DNA from: Microthyrium microscopicum
Lineage: Eukaryota > Ascomycota > Dothideomycetes > Microthyriales > Microthyriaceae
Length of the DNA: 64,000 nucleotides
Assembly (NCBI GenBank): GCA_010405405.1
Contig: MU004230.1
Coordinates: 765,744 to 829,743 of the forward strand
Reading direction: 5' to 3'
Part shown: positions 33,739-46,126 of the stretch, in pieces
Layout of the letters: each line of letters begins with the position of its first letter
Numbering within the stretch: the stretch's first letter is position 1
Notes under the pieces: generated by a model
What the model was told of the DNA's origin: nothing
Database searches by the model: none
The model's input: the letters and a program-made list of their open reading frames with translations, nothing else
Program-made: the position numbers and the translations under genes

Positions 33739-35148
33739 ATGGATGTCGACAAAATCTCTTTCAATGGCACCGTCCTTGATATTCTAGAGGACATCTCCAA
33801 AGCCGACTTTGTTGCTATCGATTTCGAGTTCTCTGGTGTCACTCGCAACAAACCAACTTCTCTTGGACGCAACAAACAGACCCTCCAAGAACGTTACGAG
33901 CAAGTCAAAATCGCTGCCGAGAAATTCCATATTCCACAGGCTGGTCTCACCTGTGCTTTTCGCCCTGATTCTCACGATGGCACCTGGCGTCTCCGGACCT
34001 ACAATCTTCTCCTCTCGCCTATTCTAGACGAAGACTTGGACGTGGAGCGCGACTTTAGCTTCCAAAGCGGTGCCGTACAATTTCTCCAGCGTGTCGACTT
34101 TGCCTTGGAAACCTCACTATCTCATGGCATCCCTTACCTCTCTAGGCCAGAGCAAATCCAGGCCCACACCCAAGCCGCCATACGTGCCGACACCTCTAGC
34201 ATCGCCGACATCCAGCTTGATGCTACTGACGTTGAAGCTCTCGCTTTTGTCCAACGCGTACGTGACGCTGCTGTAATCTTCAATAAGCGTAACCATACGC
34301 CGGGCGCTCAACTCGTCATAGACAGCCGAGCATTCGGCACGGATGACAGTACCACTACTGAGCTCAAACATGAGCTTACTGGCTTTGACAAGCGTCTCAT
34401 ACATCAATTGGTGCGCGCCGAGTTCACAGCGCTCAGGTCTTTCAGCAGATCGACGTCCATCATTGTGGAGCGCAGCGATGCAGCACGTGAGAAGAAGAAA
34501 CGTGATGAGCGTTCTCGCCGAGCCGCATCGAGGATCACAGAGCATGTTGGTTTCCGATGGGTCGTCGAGGCACTCTTTCAAGGCGGAAGCATAAAAGATA
34601 TGGATCTGCGCAGCACTGCCGTTAACAGGGAAGGTGCACCGCAAATATATGACTTCTATGATACGGTGGGCAGACACAAAAGAATCATGAAGAAACTGGA
34701 AGCAGGCCGACCCGTGCTGGTAGGCCACAATTTGTTCACCGATCTGATGTATCTATACGCCAGCTTCATCGGCACATTACCAGATACTGTCGAGGGGTTT
34801 GCTGCAGAGATGGGAGCCTCGTTTCCTCTTGTGGTGGATACAAAGTACATGGGAACTCACAACTGTGGCAGCATCAATCCAGCCAGCTCACTGGAACAAT
34901 TGGACAAGTGGCTGTTGGACGAAATGCCCAAGCCAAAGATAGCACTGGATGAAGGATTCGAGAAGTACCTTACCCAGGCGAACTACCATGAGGCAGGTTT
35001 CGATTCCTATCTCACTGCACGAGTTATGATCAGGCTAGCGGCTCGCTTGAATGAGGGTCAGGTAGCGGCATTTGACGAGGACTTTTGGAAAGAGTATGGA
35101 AGCCAGCTTCGCATATTTGGGACGTTTGAGGGCGCAATGAAGATATAA
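33739..35148 (+). CDS. CAF1/PARN-family poly(A) ribonuclease
   Basis: DEDD-type 3' exonuclease that shortens poly(A) tails, also acting on some non-coding RNAs. Intronless, 469 residues. The first acidic pair is in AIDFEFSG (Asp28 and Glu30), with PARN-like sequence after it (LQERYEQVKIAAEKF, QAGLTCAF). An R3H-like segment lies in the middle (RLIHQLVRAEFTALRSF). The third Asp is in LVGHNLFTDLMYLY, and the last His-Asp pair in YHEAGFDSYLTARV. All catalytic residues are present. The order with an inserted R3H-like part between the nuclease halves favours PARN over POP2/CAF1. The family is not found in all ascomycetes, so its presence is informative. Start is the first ATG in frame. Confidence 0.9.
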   Translation: MDVDKISFNGTVLDILEDISKADFVAIDFEFSGVTRNKPTSLGRNKQTLQERYEQVKIAAEKFHIPQAGLTCAFRPDSHDGTWRLRTYNLLLSPILDEDLDVERDFSFQSGAVQFLQRVDFALETSLSHGIPYLSRPEQIQAHTQAAIRADTSSIADIQLDATDVEALAFVQRVRDAAVIFNKRNHTPGAQLVIDSRAFGTDDSTTTELKHELTGFDKRLIHQLVRAEFTALRSFSRSTSIIVERSDAAREKKKRDERSRRAASRITEHVGFRWVVEALFQGGSIKDMDLRSTAVNREGAPQIYDFYDTVGRHKRIMKKLEAGRPVLVGHNLFTDLMYLYASFIGTLPDTVEGFAAEMGASFPLVVDTKYMGTHNCGSINPASSLEQLDKWLLDEMPKPKIALDEGFEKYLTQANYHEAGFDSYLTARVMIRLAARLNEGQVAAFDEDFWKEYGSQLRIFGTFEGAMKI

Positions 35149-35369
35149 TCATGATCAATACATTTACTTCACCCTTTCTATTCGCCACTCCTCTGAATGA
35201 GAAGCCATCATTATAATAGCTGCCTGAAATGAACGTTGAAGATTTATTATATTATTATGGATGCTCATATGCAAGAAATAGTTCTTAAAGACCCTCTCAG
35301 CATACAACCTACTCCGTGGTTATACGCTAATGCACAGAATACGCTCCAAATGGGATATAATTAATGCTT

Positions 35370-37346
35370 TTATAAGCCAGAATCGTCCTTGACATAAATG
35401 GGCGAGTTATTATAATACGAATCCCATTGCGCGCATGTATTTGACCATGCGCTATTAGGTGCTGCCACTTTATCAGTGGCCTCTAGGAACTGAACACCCA
35501 GACCAGCAGCTGTAGGTGCATGTTAGCAAATTCCCAATTGACATGGTAGTGATGAACTTACAGATATGAGTGGCGATATGGCAATGCATCAGCCATGCAC
35601 CGGGGTTGTCAGTAGGGAACGTGATTACTACCCAACCACTTGCTGGGAGGAAGGTCACGTCTCTTCGTGGGGGATTGTTGAAATTGAGGCTAGTGAGATT
35701 CGACTTGGTGTCAAATACACCGTCTCCACGGCCTAGGATCCAAAAGTCGTGGCCGTGGAGATGGAGTGGATGGGGAATTTGTACGGGTGAATCTGGAGCT
35801 TGTTGGATGATCCAATATGTCCACTAGTATTTATTAGTATGATGCGGTTTTCAGCGACGGGTTGGGACTTACAATGCCTTCGGTTGGAAGAGACAGAACG
35901 TTGTATGTTGTAGGATAATCTGTGCTCTTGTTGCCGATATATGCCAGTGTTGGCTGTTCCCAGTCAATGTTGATGGCGGTGAGGTTGACGGTCCAGGCGA
36001 CGATGTTCTGGTTGTTGGTTCCTACACCGGGAATGGCTAGGTCCACGGGCATAGAGCTTACTTGGCTTGCGAAGTCCGCGCTGGGGATGGTGGAAGGCCA
36101 CCATGGAACAAGAGTCGTTGGCTCAACGCAAGTAGTTTCGAAAGTCACACCTGTTGAGGTTGGGTTGGCTAGTGTAGTGCCTGCGTACGTGAATATGGAC
36201 TTTCCGCTGTGGCTTACAGCAGTAGCACAATCAGTCGCTGGCTCGGCTCGGAACCAGAAATTGCCAGTGGTTTGATTGGCGGTAATGATCACATCATATC
36301 GCTGGCCAATAGCCATGAGCAATTGGCTGGTGAAGAATGGCTTGATTGGGACGAAATCGTTGGTGATCACTTGGAAAGGATGTCCGTCAAGAGAAACTCG
36401 AATGGCCGCCTCGACAGATGTATTGATGATCCGTAGACGGTGCTTTTTACCGGGAGTAAGTGTGACCTGGCCATATTTTCCTCCTCCTTGGGCATTCACG
36501 TTGGTGCCATTGATCAAGATGTTGTCACCAGGAGGCGGTCCTTGTCCAGTCTGAAGACTCGAATTGGATATAGAGAGAAACTGAAACATGGTTTTGTTGG
36601 ACATCCAGTCAGTAACGGGATATGGTCCTAGATCGATATCGTAATTTGCGGTAGCTGGGCCATTGATTTGCATGGTGCCTACAACACCATCGCCGTATTG
36701 AACGGAGTAATGGCTATGGTACCAGGACGTGCCGTACTGGGTCGCTTTGAAGGTATAAGTTTTGGTTTGACCTGGCGCGAGCGGACATTCTGTAACACCA
36801 GGTACTCCATCTTCAGAATTGGAGCCAAGCTGACGGATTCCATGCCAATGGAAGCCTGTTCCGTTTGCTTGCATGCTGTTTTTAAGCGTTACTTGAATGG
36901 TATCGCCCCAGTCAGCCACGATCGTAGGACCAGGATATTGTCCATTGATGAGGAGGCATGTTCGACTGATTCCGTCAGGAGCACATGTGGTATTTGTTAT
37001 TTCCATGTTGTAAGATCGTACTTTGCCGGTGTCTGGCCATTTCTAGTTCGAGTTAGATTGTTATGTCATGGTGAACCTGAGATGATCTTACCTCATCAAA
37101 ATCTGTGCTAATACTAAAGCCATTGCCCCAACATGAACGAGTCAAGGGACCATTTGAGCATCCTCTGTCTGCGGTTTTCGAGGCGGAAGGTACAGGAGCA
37201 GCAGCCACTGAAGTTGCTACTTGTCGTTGTACGAGTGTTGATGGTGGTCCACCTGGGCCCCAGAGAATATGGTCTGCTGGTAATCTTTTAGCCAAGGCGG
37301 TTGATGCTACGAAGAGTGCAGAATAGAATAGTTGAGAAATATGCAT
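35370..37346 (-). CDS. Secreted laccase (multicopper oxidase)
   Basis: Extracellular copper enzyme that oxidises phenols with reduction of oxygen to water. Four minus-strand exons: 37092-37346, 35873-37042, 35562-35823 and 35370-35509, 608 residues. A signal peptide (MHISQLFYSALFVASTALA) is followed by KR and a propeptide. The four copper segments are FHWHGIRQ, WYHSHYSVQYGDG, HPLHLHGHDFW and HCHIATHI, so all ligands are present. In the fourth, Thr replaces the common Trp of HCHIAWH. Many N-glycosylation sites are visible. The C-terminus ends DSGL, the ascomycete plug that is processed or inserted into the oxygen channel. Introns are 49-52 nt. It is divergent from a secreted Thr-rich protein. 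Confidence 0.96.
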
Positions 37347-40214
37347 CTTGGGTGGTATAGTTCCAGTCAGCGGAACAAGAGGATGAAGAAATCAAGTCAG
37401 AAATTACAATTAGAACGATTGTGGGAGAGAACGAAAGTTACCCAAGCATAGATATCCCAGAACGAGAGTCGGTTACCTAGTGAAGGATTTAGTTGATATC
37501 GAATCGTGAAGCAAAGATGCAGTCTACTAGTTATATCTCCTTACGCAAAAGAAGGTCAGAACATGTCCGCAGTTGCAAGTACGTAAAGCTTTTCCCCTTT
37601 TCGTGGTTCAAACATCGTTACTTCGTATCTGCAGGTTCGACACAACCTCCAAGACATACAAGACCAATACATAGTGTGGTGGTGCAGCTGTATATTTGTG
37701 GCTGTAACTTTGTGCAAGCAAGAAATTTCCGGATTTTCACGGTAGGATGGAGATCCAACTGTAGGGGTCTTACCACAAACCAGGCAAAAATACCAAGATC
37801 CGTGGCGTTATGTCGGAAACAGCAAGAGAAGCACTAGGTAATGCGGTCCGTCATTGAGTGATGAATGCCAGATGTCTAGATCGTGAGATGAAGTCCATAA
37901 GTCTAGGCAGGAGTACATTTTGTTTGAAGGATGTTCCATGCACGATACCCCAGAAGCCATGAGGCTGTTGCTTCACTGGGCAAGTGAATGCTTCTGATGC
38001 ATAGAAAAGGTTTAGAATAAAGGTGAGAAACGGCCGGCGGGTGTACATACTTTCGTTTCTTAAAACAAAACACATTTGTTTGGAAACAATTGACCCTTCC
38101 GGAAATTGATAGGAAACCCGCGGTGGCCATGCATGTAACAGACACAACAGACACTTTCAACCTAGCTTTTGGTGGTAAAGCTTGATCCTGCACTGCCGTG
38201 CGCTGCGGATCTTACCGATCTCTAAATGTGCTTGGATATGTAAACGCTTGGCTTCGCCATACGGTCCAGTGTTTGCTGTGCGGGCTCTCTACCCATGTGA
38301 TGATCCTACTGGATTGTCTTGACTGCTTGAAGGGACCATGGGGGGCGTGTCGCTCAAACTAATGAGCATAGTCAGTCCTCTGGAAAGTAACTTAAAAGTC
38401 TCTCGATATCGGAAGGCAAGTTTAAACGCATTTCGAACTCATAAGCTAGGTATAGAGGCGAACTGCAAGGTGCAAAACTCATAGTGGAGGTCGCGTGAAG
38501 TAAAACCTGAAGGTTTGGTGGAAACGCCACGATCACAGTCAGCACCGCTAAATCTATAAATGGGGTTGCGCAGCCAATGACATTGCCTCGCTAGCGCCTC
38601 ATTGAACAGGGATCTAAAACGTGCCAGCTTTATCCCGACCTCAACCGGTCCAACCAACTCTGCAAACTGCGACTCCCGACTTCGTGTTCCTTTTAAAAAA
38701 TCTCCGATTTGGTTGTACACTTCACTCCTTAGAACCACGGAGATTATACCTCCTATTTCACACTATCAGATCGACTTCTGCGCCCAGCTCTCAACAATAG
38801 AATGCCATCAGGACGTCTTGCGGCACCAAGACTAGAACCGATACCCATCTGCAGGGACACGGTACCTGCAGCAGTCAACGCGTTTCGTTCTTGTTTAGCC
38901 ACAGCTTCAAACAATTCTGGCTTGTTTCAATCGATGTTGAAGCCTTAAGCCGCTGTTCACCAGAAAAAACGCCTTGGCTATACTTGTAACTCGGTATCAG
39001 ATCAATCACTGTCCCTGTCCCTGTACTAAACTAATAGTTTGATAACGCGGAGCTGTCGCCTGTCAAAAGAATAGGTGGTGTAAGCAGAAACCCCATGTTC
39101 AGTTCCCCATGCTAGCGTTGCGTTGTAGGTATCGTGCGCTTACACGTAAGCCACAATATTCAACACTAATTCATTGAGCTATTCTCAATATCAGAATTCC
39201 TCGATGTAACGGTAGGCCAATACCACTTTACCCCCATTGTTATCAATGGGCTTCTTGGGCGTCAAGATTGACAGTAAGTGCAATCATGTTGATTCGTCTA
39301 CTTGCAGGATCGAGGTATAGAGCACAGATTTTGAATCTGCGCCACACAAGATCTGGAGCATTAAGCTCTGCAGAATGAGAATCAAACAACCACTACAGCT
39401 GCACTTCAACACCTCCCTTGCATCTGGACAAGAATAGCTTTCAGTTTTATTCACCTTGTGGTAATAAGTCGCTTTAGCTTCGAGAGCTCCAATATTGCGT
39501 CAGATGTTTGTTCCCAAAATTAGTGCTTTATGCACCATCCCCTGGTTTTCTTTGATATAACTTTCTTCTTCGACAAGGGTAGATACCTACCTCGTTACTC
39601 AATCCACAGTGTTGGATCCTCCCCACTTACCGAGTCCGGATTTACGAACCCATGCCAATTATCGTGCTGCTCATCGAACTAATGTAGTTTGCACTCGTCT
39701 CACAGCCAACCAGGACTGCAGACATATACTCAACCCTATCAGTCACAGCCTCAGTTTCGGTTTACACAGTCACTACCAGCTAGATGCTCCAACTCATCGG
39801 GTGCCATTACCGACATCATGCTTCCTGCACAACATGCAGACCTGGGCAGCTAACGATGGAGACAATGCGTTCTTCCAGCCTGTGCAAGCCGCTCACTCCT
39901 AGTCTCATCGTCAGGCCTCCTTATGTTGTCACTTGGCTCCGGATCGTCAACTCAGCCTCCTGTTTCGACTGGTTCTTGTGGAAACATCTTGACATCTCCT
40001 TAGCTGGCTTGCGGAAATTAGCTAGGATACCTAGCACCAGTTTTCTACATACGGGTACTTTGACTGCTTGCTTATGCATGCGATGATGGGATAGCTTTTC
40101 TGATATATTAAGAGTCCCCTCACATACTCTAATCCGCACCACCTCTAGCATCAAGTCATTCGCTCGTCAAGTCCTTCGTTCACATCACAATACCCAAGTG
40201 TTTCATATCTTATA
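37347..40214. promoter_or_regulatory. Long divergent intergenic region, laccase / Thr-rich protein
   Basis: 2.87 kb, the largest gap in the window. Open frames here are short and without coding character. The length and the divergent secreted genes suggest complex regulation, but I did not identify specific sites. Confidence 0.45.
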
Positions 40215-41620
40215 ATGTTTCTATCACTACTAGGCCAAATAGGCCTTCTTGCCTTCGCTCAGCTCAGTACCGCTCAATCTTGCTCTTCCTTTGGTGTGGA
40301 TTTCCAAGATGGCGAGAGCTACTTCCAAAACTCGTTATCAACAGACAATTTTACCTTCGTACAAGAATTTACAGGATGCTCTGCAGATAATTCTCAGAAC
40401 ATCCTCGTTGAGCCAAGCGGAGACCAAGTTCAATGCTCTGATACGCCATTACAACCTGACAGTACTCCAGAAATGTCGACCTGGTAAGTTCGAAGAGCTT
40501 GAGCTAAGATCTACTTTACATACTCACATCTTTACAGCCCAATAGAAAAGAAGGATCTCAAGTCTGGCGACTGGTCCATAATTATCATTTCCAACAATGG
40601 TGCCGCAGACCCCATTGCATATCAAAGAGACTTTGTTCTTTCGGTTGCTCCACAAGCCACAGTCACATTTACTCCAACGGTCATCTTAAATGTGACTTCG
40701 ACACCTATTGTAAGATCCGGCATCTATCTGAGAGTATGAGTTGTGCTAATGTACGACAGCTCAACGTCACACAAACTACTACATACACTAATTTCACCAC
40801 ACTTGTTCCTGCCACAATCACAGTACCCTCGATCACAGTGACCCCGACAATTACAGTAACACCTACGCCAATTACTGTAACCAGCACCAAGGTTTTGCAA
40901 ACGATCCACAAGACGGTACCGCAAGTCACCGTTTCCAAGGTCTTCAAAACTGTTACTCCTACCTGCACGGTCCCTCCTCACCAAGCAACACCAGACAAGA
41001 AGGCTCTCATCAAGCCTACTGTTGCGGGAGTCAGTTCTCAGGTCGTTGCATCCGCATTCGCAGCTGCCAGTTCCACTGCTCCCAAGATCAAGGGGCGTGC
41101 GATTGACATTAGGGATCTTGACGATATTCCGCGATTTATTGCAGAGCGAAGAAACCGCCTCGCCGCCCGCGGAGAAGTCGTAAGACGTGCTCCAGATCTA
41201 CCTACCTCTACTCTCACAGACACAAACACCGCCAACTGGCCCACGGCTACGTCAACTGTGTTTGTGCCTACTTCGACTTTATCTATCATCGTCACCAATT
41301 CTATAACCAGCACAGTTACACCGACACCAGTCACTCTCATCAATGGACAGGCTACTGCGCCGGTCATAACCACTACGCTTCCAACCTCTACCCGCACTGT
41401 CAACAAGTATACCGTCTCCTGGGATATCCAGACCAAACTGTATACTTTCACGTATGTTGCACTACTTCTAATTTCAAGCCATTGCTAATTATGTCCCAGC
41501 CAAACCATCACCACCACTGTTTCCCCTGCAGCATCCGTCACTGCCTGCAGACAAATTGGTGGCTGGTTCAATCCTGGAACTGGTCCTTGGGGTCCAGCAC
41601 CATGGCAACCAGCCTGGTGA
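40215..41620 (+). CDS. Secreted Thr/Val-rich surface protein
   Basis: Four exons: 40215-40483, 40538-40709, 40760-41451 and 41500-41620, 417 residues. A signal peptide (MFLSLLGQIGLLAFAQLSTA) opens the protein, then a small N-terminal part with several Cys. A mucin-like repeat region follows, made of alternating Thr-Val-Pro (TITVPSITVTPTITVTPT) and likely to be heavily O-glycosylated. A basic segment in the middle (RRNRLAARGEVVRRAPD) could be a Kex2 processing site. A second Thr-rich block precedes a Trp/Gly/Pro-rich tail (GWFNPGTGPWGPAPWQPAW). No GPI signal is visible at the C-terminus, so secretion or wall association is more likely than a lipid anchor. Family not recognised. Confidence 0.8.
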
Positions 41621-42541
41621 TTGCCCGAAAACTAATCTTTAATGTGTAAAACTATAGCCATAGCATGGGGCGTTTTTTGCTTCATCGACTGGATGCATTG
41701 GGCTGGAGGGATACTATAATATTTTCTTTTCAGCGTATGGTCTTGGAACTCTCGGTGTCATGTCTGAAGACTAGGTGTGATATTAGACATACATCGTAAG
41801 TCCAGGTATCGTTATAGCCACTTGATGTTCCGCCACGGTCCTCTATGTTCTAGATATTCTAGAGTAATACTCAATAATGCAAAATTATAATAATGAACTG
41901 GTATCCATTTTTATCATGTACTCTTAACCATCTGGAAGAGGTACATGCCGGTATTAATACGTCTACTCTTCGCTACTGGTGCTGGAAGGAGTCGAGGCGA
42001 CAATCAGAATGACAAAATATCTACTACTGAGGCTTGTAGACACCAGACTCGGAAGCCAGACACAAGAATGGACCAACCGAGGCTCAGGGTTCAATTCTTT
42101 AGAGATCTGGATCGGATATGCTGCAGGTTGCTGTAGGGTTGCTTACAGAATTATTTTCTCGAGGATTAGTACTCCCCCGGAAGCAGTTCCGCCACCATGC
42201 GTGATATCTACGATCAAAAGTGAAATAAGAGTTGCTGTCATCCACACTCTCTGATCGGATTCAATCCTCATGAAAATTATCCACCCCGCTGCTCGGTCGA
42301 AATCTCAACTATCTCGCCCATCTCTCTCGTCCGATTGAGTTTTACAAAGCATCGGCCCGCGCCCCTCTTGTTTTTCATCCGCGGTTACCGGTAAGGGTCA
42401 CAAGTTTACCATAACTATTCCGGTGTCGCCGCCAACAAAATTATCAGTCCTTCACCAGGGTGGCAGGGAGACTTGGACATTTCGTGTATTACAGCTACAA
42501 CCCATCTTTAAAGTTTCCAACCCTACCAAAGGACGTCTCAT
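41621..42541. other. Intergenic upstream of RIB3
   Basis: 921 bp between tandem genes, including the RIB3 promoter. No gene seen; the short frames at 41945-42254 look non-coding. Confidence 0.5.
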
Positions 42542-43331
42542 ATGCATCTTGCGAACATGTCGCCGGCACATCAAGAAATAAACGGCGCCAATGGGCATAG
42601 CAATGGCGGATTACAGTTCGACACAATTGAAGACAGCGTTAATGCCTTCGGTATGCGCCATCAAACTTTGCGATACAACACTCAAACTGACAAGATGTTC
42701 TCCAGCTCGCGGCGAGTTCGTGATTGTCCTCGATGATGCATCCCGCGAAAACGAAGGCGACCTCATCTGTGCCGCCGAAGACTGCACACCCGAAATGATG
42801 GGCTTCATGCTGCGCTACACCTCCGGCTACGTCTGCGTGCCCATGACTGACGAGCGCGCCGACCAACTCGAACTACCCCACATGGTGACGAAAAACCGCG
42901 ATCCGCACCTTACCGCATACACCGTGACCGTCGATGGTCTCGGGCCCTCCACTACTACAGGCATTTCGGCGTTTGACCGATCCTGCACTGTGAATATGCT
43001 CGCGGATCCAACCGTGACGCCTTCCAAATTACGACGGCCAGGCCATGTGCTGCCGCTGCGCGCAAAGCCGGGCTTGACACGCGAACGACGTGGACATACA
43101 GAGGCGGCGGTTGAATTGTGCAGGCTAGCGGGCAAGCAGCAAGTGGGAGTGATTTGTGAGGTCGTTATACATGGAGAGCCTGTGCCAGGAAGAGCAGAGC
43201 TTAGTGGATCACGTATGGCTAGACGGGATGACTGCTTAGCGCTTGGCAAGCAGTTTGGAGTGAAGGTTTGCACGATCGAAGATATGACGAAGTATGTGGA
43301 AGAGCGCGAGGGCAAGCTGCAGAATCAGTAG
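42542..43331 (+). CDS. RIB3: 3,4-dihydroxy-2-butanone 4-phosphate synthase
   Basis: Makes the four-carbon precursor of riboflavin from ribulose 5-phosphate. Two exons, 42542-42650 and 42706-43331, 244 residues, a little longer than the yeast enzyme because of the N-terminus. The acidic metal/substrate loop reads DDASRENEGDLICAAED; further family segments are TGISAFDRSCT, RRPGHVLPLRAKPGL and RRGHTEAAVELCRLAG. There is no GTP cyclohydrolase II domain, as expected for fungi, where the two activities are separate proteins. The intron is 55 nt and is needed to join FDTIEDSVNAF to the catalytic part. A start at the second ATG, 42557, is also possible. Confidence 0.95.
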
Positions 43332-44287
43332 ACTGGCCCTCATGTTACGATAGACATGAGTCTGCCTCACGGCAAAGTGATGATTTTTGGGGCACATGGC
43401 GTTTGGGACGAATGTTGCTCTGTTGGACATGTTCAATGTTTATTGGCAGGTGTCACCAAAATTCGCATCTCGTGGGCGTTCGATCAATTAAATCGCGGGT
43501 ACGAGGAGGCATTGGGCGCTGTACTCTGTACTAGTACGAAGTTCGCCATCACATAACATTTATACTTTATAGTTAACTAGTACCTTTATCATACCTCGGT
43601 GATTTTAGCTTTGGGATCGATCGTGGCATGAAATGGAGAAGCAAAATAAAGGAGGATGTCCACTTCTCGTAATATCAGCAGTAGACAATCGCAGCAGTAG
43701 ACAATCGCGCTCCCATACTGTTTGAATTGCTGCTTTGACCTCAGAATACAGAGATGTTTGCTTGCTTATGATATTGATGAAGTCATTCACTCTACCACAT
43801 GCAATCACTGAATGAAGAATAACATATAGCCGGCGCAGTCTCCAGACTCCAGAGCGACGTGAACGAGAAATTTACAGATCTTGCGATGCTATAATTGGGA
43901 CAGAAAGACACTTGGCCTAAAGAGGTCGTAGGGCAGGTTAGTAGCTCCTGTTTGGGCATAGCAGAACCAGGGGAAACTGCCACCAACAGGACGCTATTGC
44001 TGAGCTGGGGCTAGACCTGTCACCTGTGAGAGCCCAAGAGCGTCCACATCTGGAGACTGTACCACCAACTCTTCGCGTAACCAACTCATGTTTCCAGCCG
44101 GCCAACTTGCCAGATCAACGTCGTACTACGCAGTCTGTCCTCCAGCATGACATGCAACATACATTCAACTCTTCTCCAACCTCCGTGTCTCCCTTCCTTT
44201 ATCTAGCGGGCTTCATCCCCGCGCTCGTCGTCTCCTGAACTTCCGCCCGCCAGCATCCATCCCCCTGCTTTACATACAATTCCAGCA
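43332..44287. other. Intergenic between RIB3 and the nucleotide-sugar transporter
   Basis: 956 bp without a supported gene. A 16-bp direct duplication (AGCAGTAGACAATCGC twice, back to back) lies at 43677-43708. Confidence 0.5.
43677..43708. repeat. 16-bp tandem duplication
   Basis: Two perfect adjacent copies of AGCAGTAGACAATCGC. This looks like a recent local duplication. Confidence 0.9.
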
Positions 44288-45568
44288 ATGGCGACGGAAA
44301 ACTCAAAACCCACCTTGTTGGGTATGCCACTTAGTCTGGTGTCTTTGGCAACAGTGTGTGATTTGGCTCTGGTATCATGTCCTTGGCTAACCTGGTGTAG
44401 CTCGCTGTACAAAATGCCGTTCTTATTCTTGTAGGTCAAAGGCAAGCTGAATCACTAATACTGAGCTAATAGTATATTTGATAGGTTATGCATTACTCGA
44501 GAATTATGCCCCCCGTAAATGGACAGCGATACTTTACTTCTACCGCCGTCTTCCTAAACGAAGTTCTTAAATTAATAATCGCCCTGGCCATCGCATTTCG
44601 CGACACATCGCGCAACCTTCAAGGCGCTCCCTTCTCTACCGTCTGTCGTACCCTCCAAAACCAAGCCTTTTCTAGTGACAGTTGGAAGCTGGCTATTCCC
44701 GCTGCCCTGTACACCTTCCAGAATTCGTTGCAATACATAGCAGTTAGCAACTTGGATGCTGCAACGTTTCAGGTCACCTATCAGTTGAAGATCCTCACCA
44801 CCGCCATATTCAGTGTCACCATGCTTCGGAGGAAACTGGCTTTCAAACAATGGGTGGCCCTGGTTCTACTTATGGCCGGCGTAGCTATCGTCTCCGTCAT
44901 GCCATCCATGGGAGGAGGAGGGGACTCAAAGAAACACCCTAAGCGAGATGGCATTCACGCCGATCATGGTGCTATGAGCAACAGTATAGGCCTCTTTGCC
45001 GTCATCACGGCTTGTGCAACATCTGGCTTAGCTGGCGTCTATTTCGAAAAAGTGCTCAAAAACAGTGCCAAGGTCACACTATGGGTCCGAAACGTACAAT
45101 TATCATTCTACTCCCTATTTCCCGCTCTTTTCATTGGAGTCATTTTCAAGGATGGTCGGGCAATTCAGCAAGCAGGTTTTTTTGCTGGCTACAACAACGT
45201 TGTATGGGCAGCCATCACATGCCAGGCTGTTGGAGGCTTGCTTGTCGCTATGGTCGTCAACTACGCCGACAATATTGCCAAAAACTTTGCCACAAGCATC
45301 AGCATTATTCTGAGTTTCATTGCAAGCGTTTGGTTGTTTGATTTCGAGATTACCATTAATGTGAGTTTTCTATTTTACCGATTGACTGGTCACTACATAT
45401 CCTAACACGGTTCAGTTTATCGTTGGCATGGGCTTTGTTCTCTACGCGACCTACCTGTATAGTGCTCCATCACGGCCGCCACAGACAGGAGAGCCTCAAT
45501 CAGAATACAAATTGCCGAATTCCGAGGACGAAAAGGAAAGCGATCCTGCACTCTCGCAAAAGAGCTAG
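44288..45568 (+). CDS. Golgi UDP-sugar transporter (SLC35A family)
   Basis: Nucleotide-sugar antiporter of the UDP-galactose/UDP-N-acetylglucosamine group, feeding glycosyltransferases in the Golgi lumen. Four exons: 44288-44353, a 30-nt exon at 44401-44430, 44485-45360 and 45416-45568, 374 residues. The core shows VMHYSRIMPPVNGQRYFTST, the conserved YTFQNSLQYIAVSNLDAA and TYQLKILTTAIFS, later LAGVYFEKVLKNSA and NYADNIAKNFATS, all SLC35A hallmarks. Eight to ten membrane segments are visible. A hydrophilic His/Lys-rich loop (GDSKKHPKRDGIHADHG) lies in the middle, and the tail is acidic. UDP-Gal versus UDP-GlcNAc cannot be decided by eye. Confidence 0.92.
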
Positions 45569-46126
45569 CGGTATCTTGGAATACCAATGTCACATTGTTC
45601 GCTCTTCTTGATCTTATGAGGAACTGGGAAAACGGTAGTGTTTGAGTTATAGGTCTTTGTAGCTGGCGTTTTGTGGGTGGTCAAGGAAACTGCATATCCT
45701 AGAGCGTTTTGTCTTTGAGGTGAAGCTGGCTGACGCCGCTTGTTTCGAACGATCTAATTATTGTAGCATACGGTACGCATTGCGACCATTATTTGACAGA
45801 AATGTCAAAGTAGAAATCAATTTCTACTCGCAACAACATTTGGAGCTACACAGTTTTGAAGGGCAACTGCGTGTTGACTTGGCAGATATACCTTTCTTCT
45901 GGATTTTTTGGACAACTTTTCCACAGAAGTCGTGAGCAGTTAGCTATTCTAGGATAGGTAGGTTCGTACATCAACGTGCCTTCCTCAGGCGGAACATTAC
46001 CATCTCAACTCCAACGAGCCTTCCCAAACGGTTTAGTACCTGGATCCTTATCTTAACCTCATTGCTTCCCAACTTAGACCCATACTTCTTCTTTTCGGAA
46101 ATGGAACTTTGATACAACCCAAAGCC
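45569..46126. other. Intergenic upstream of HFM1
   Basis: 558 bp between tandem genes; no gene or repeat recognised. A three-codon upstream ORF (ATG at 46101) lies just before the HFM1 start. Confidence 0.45.
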
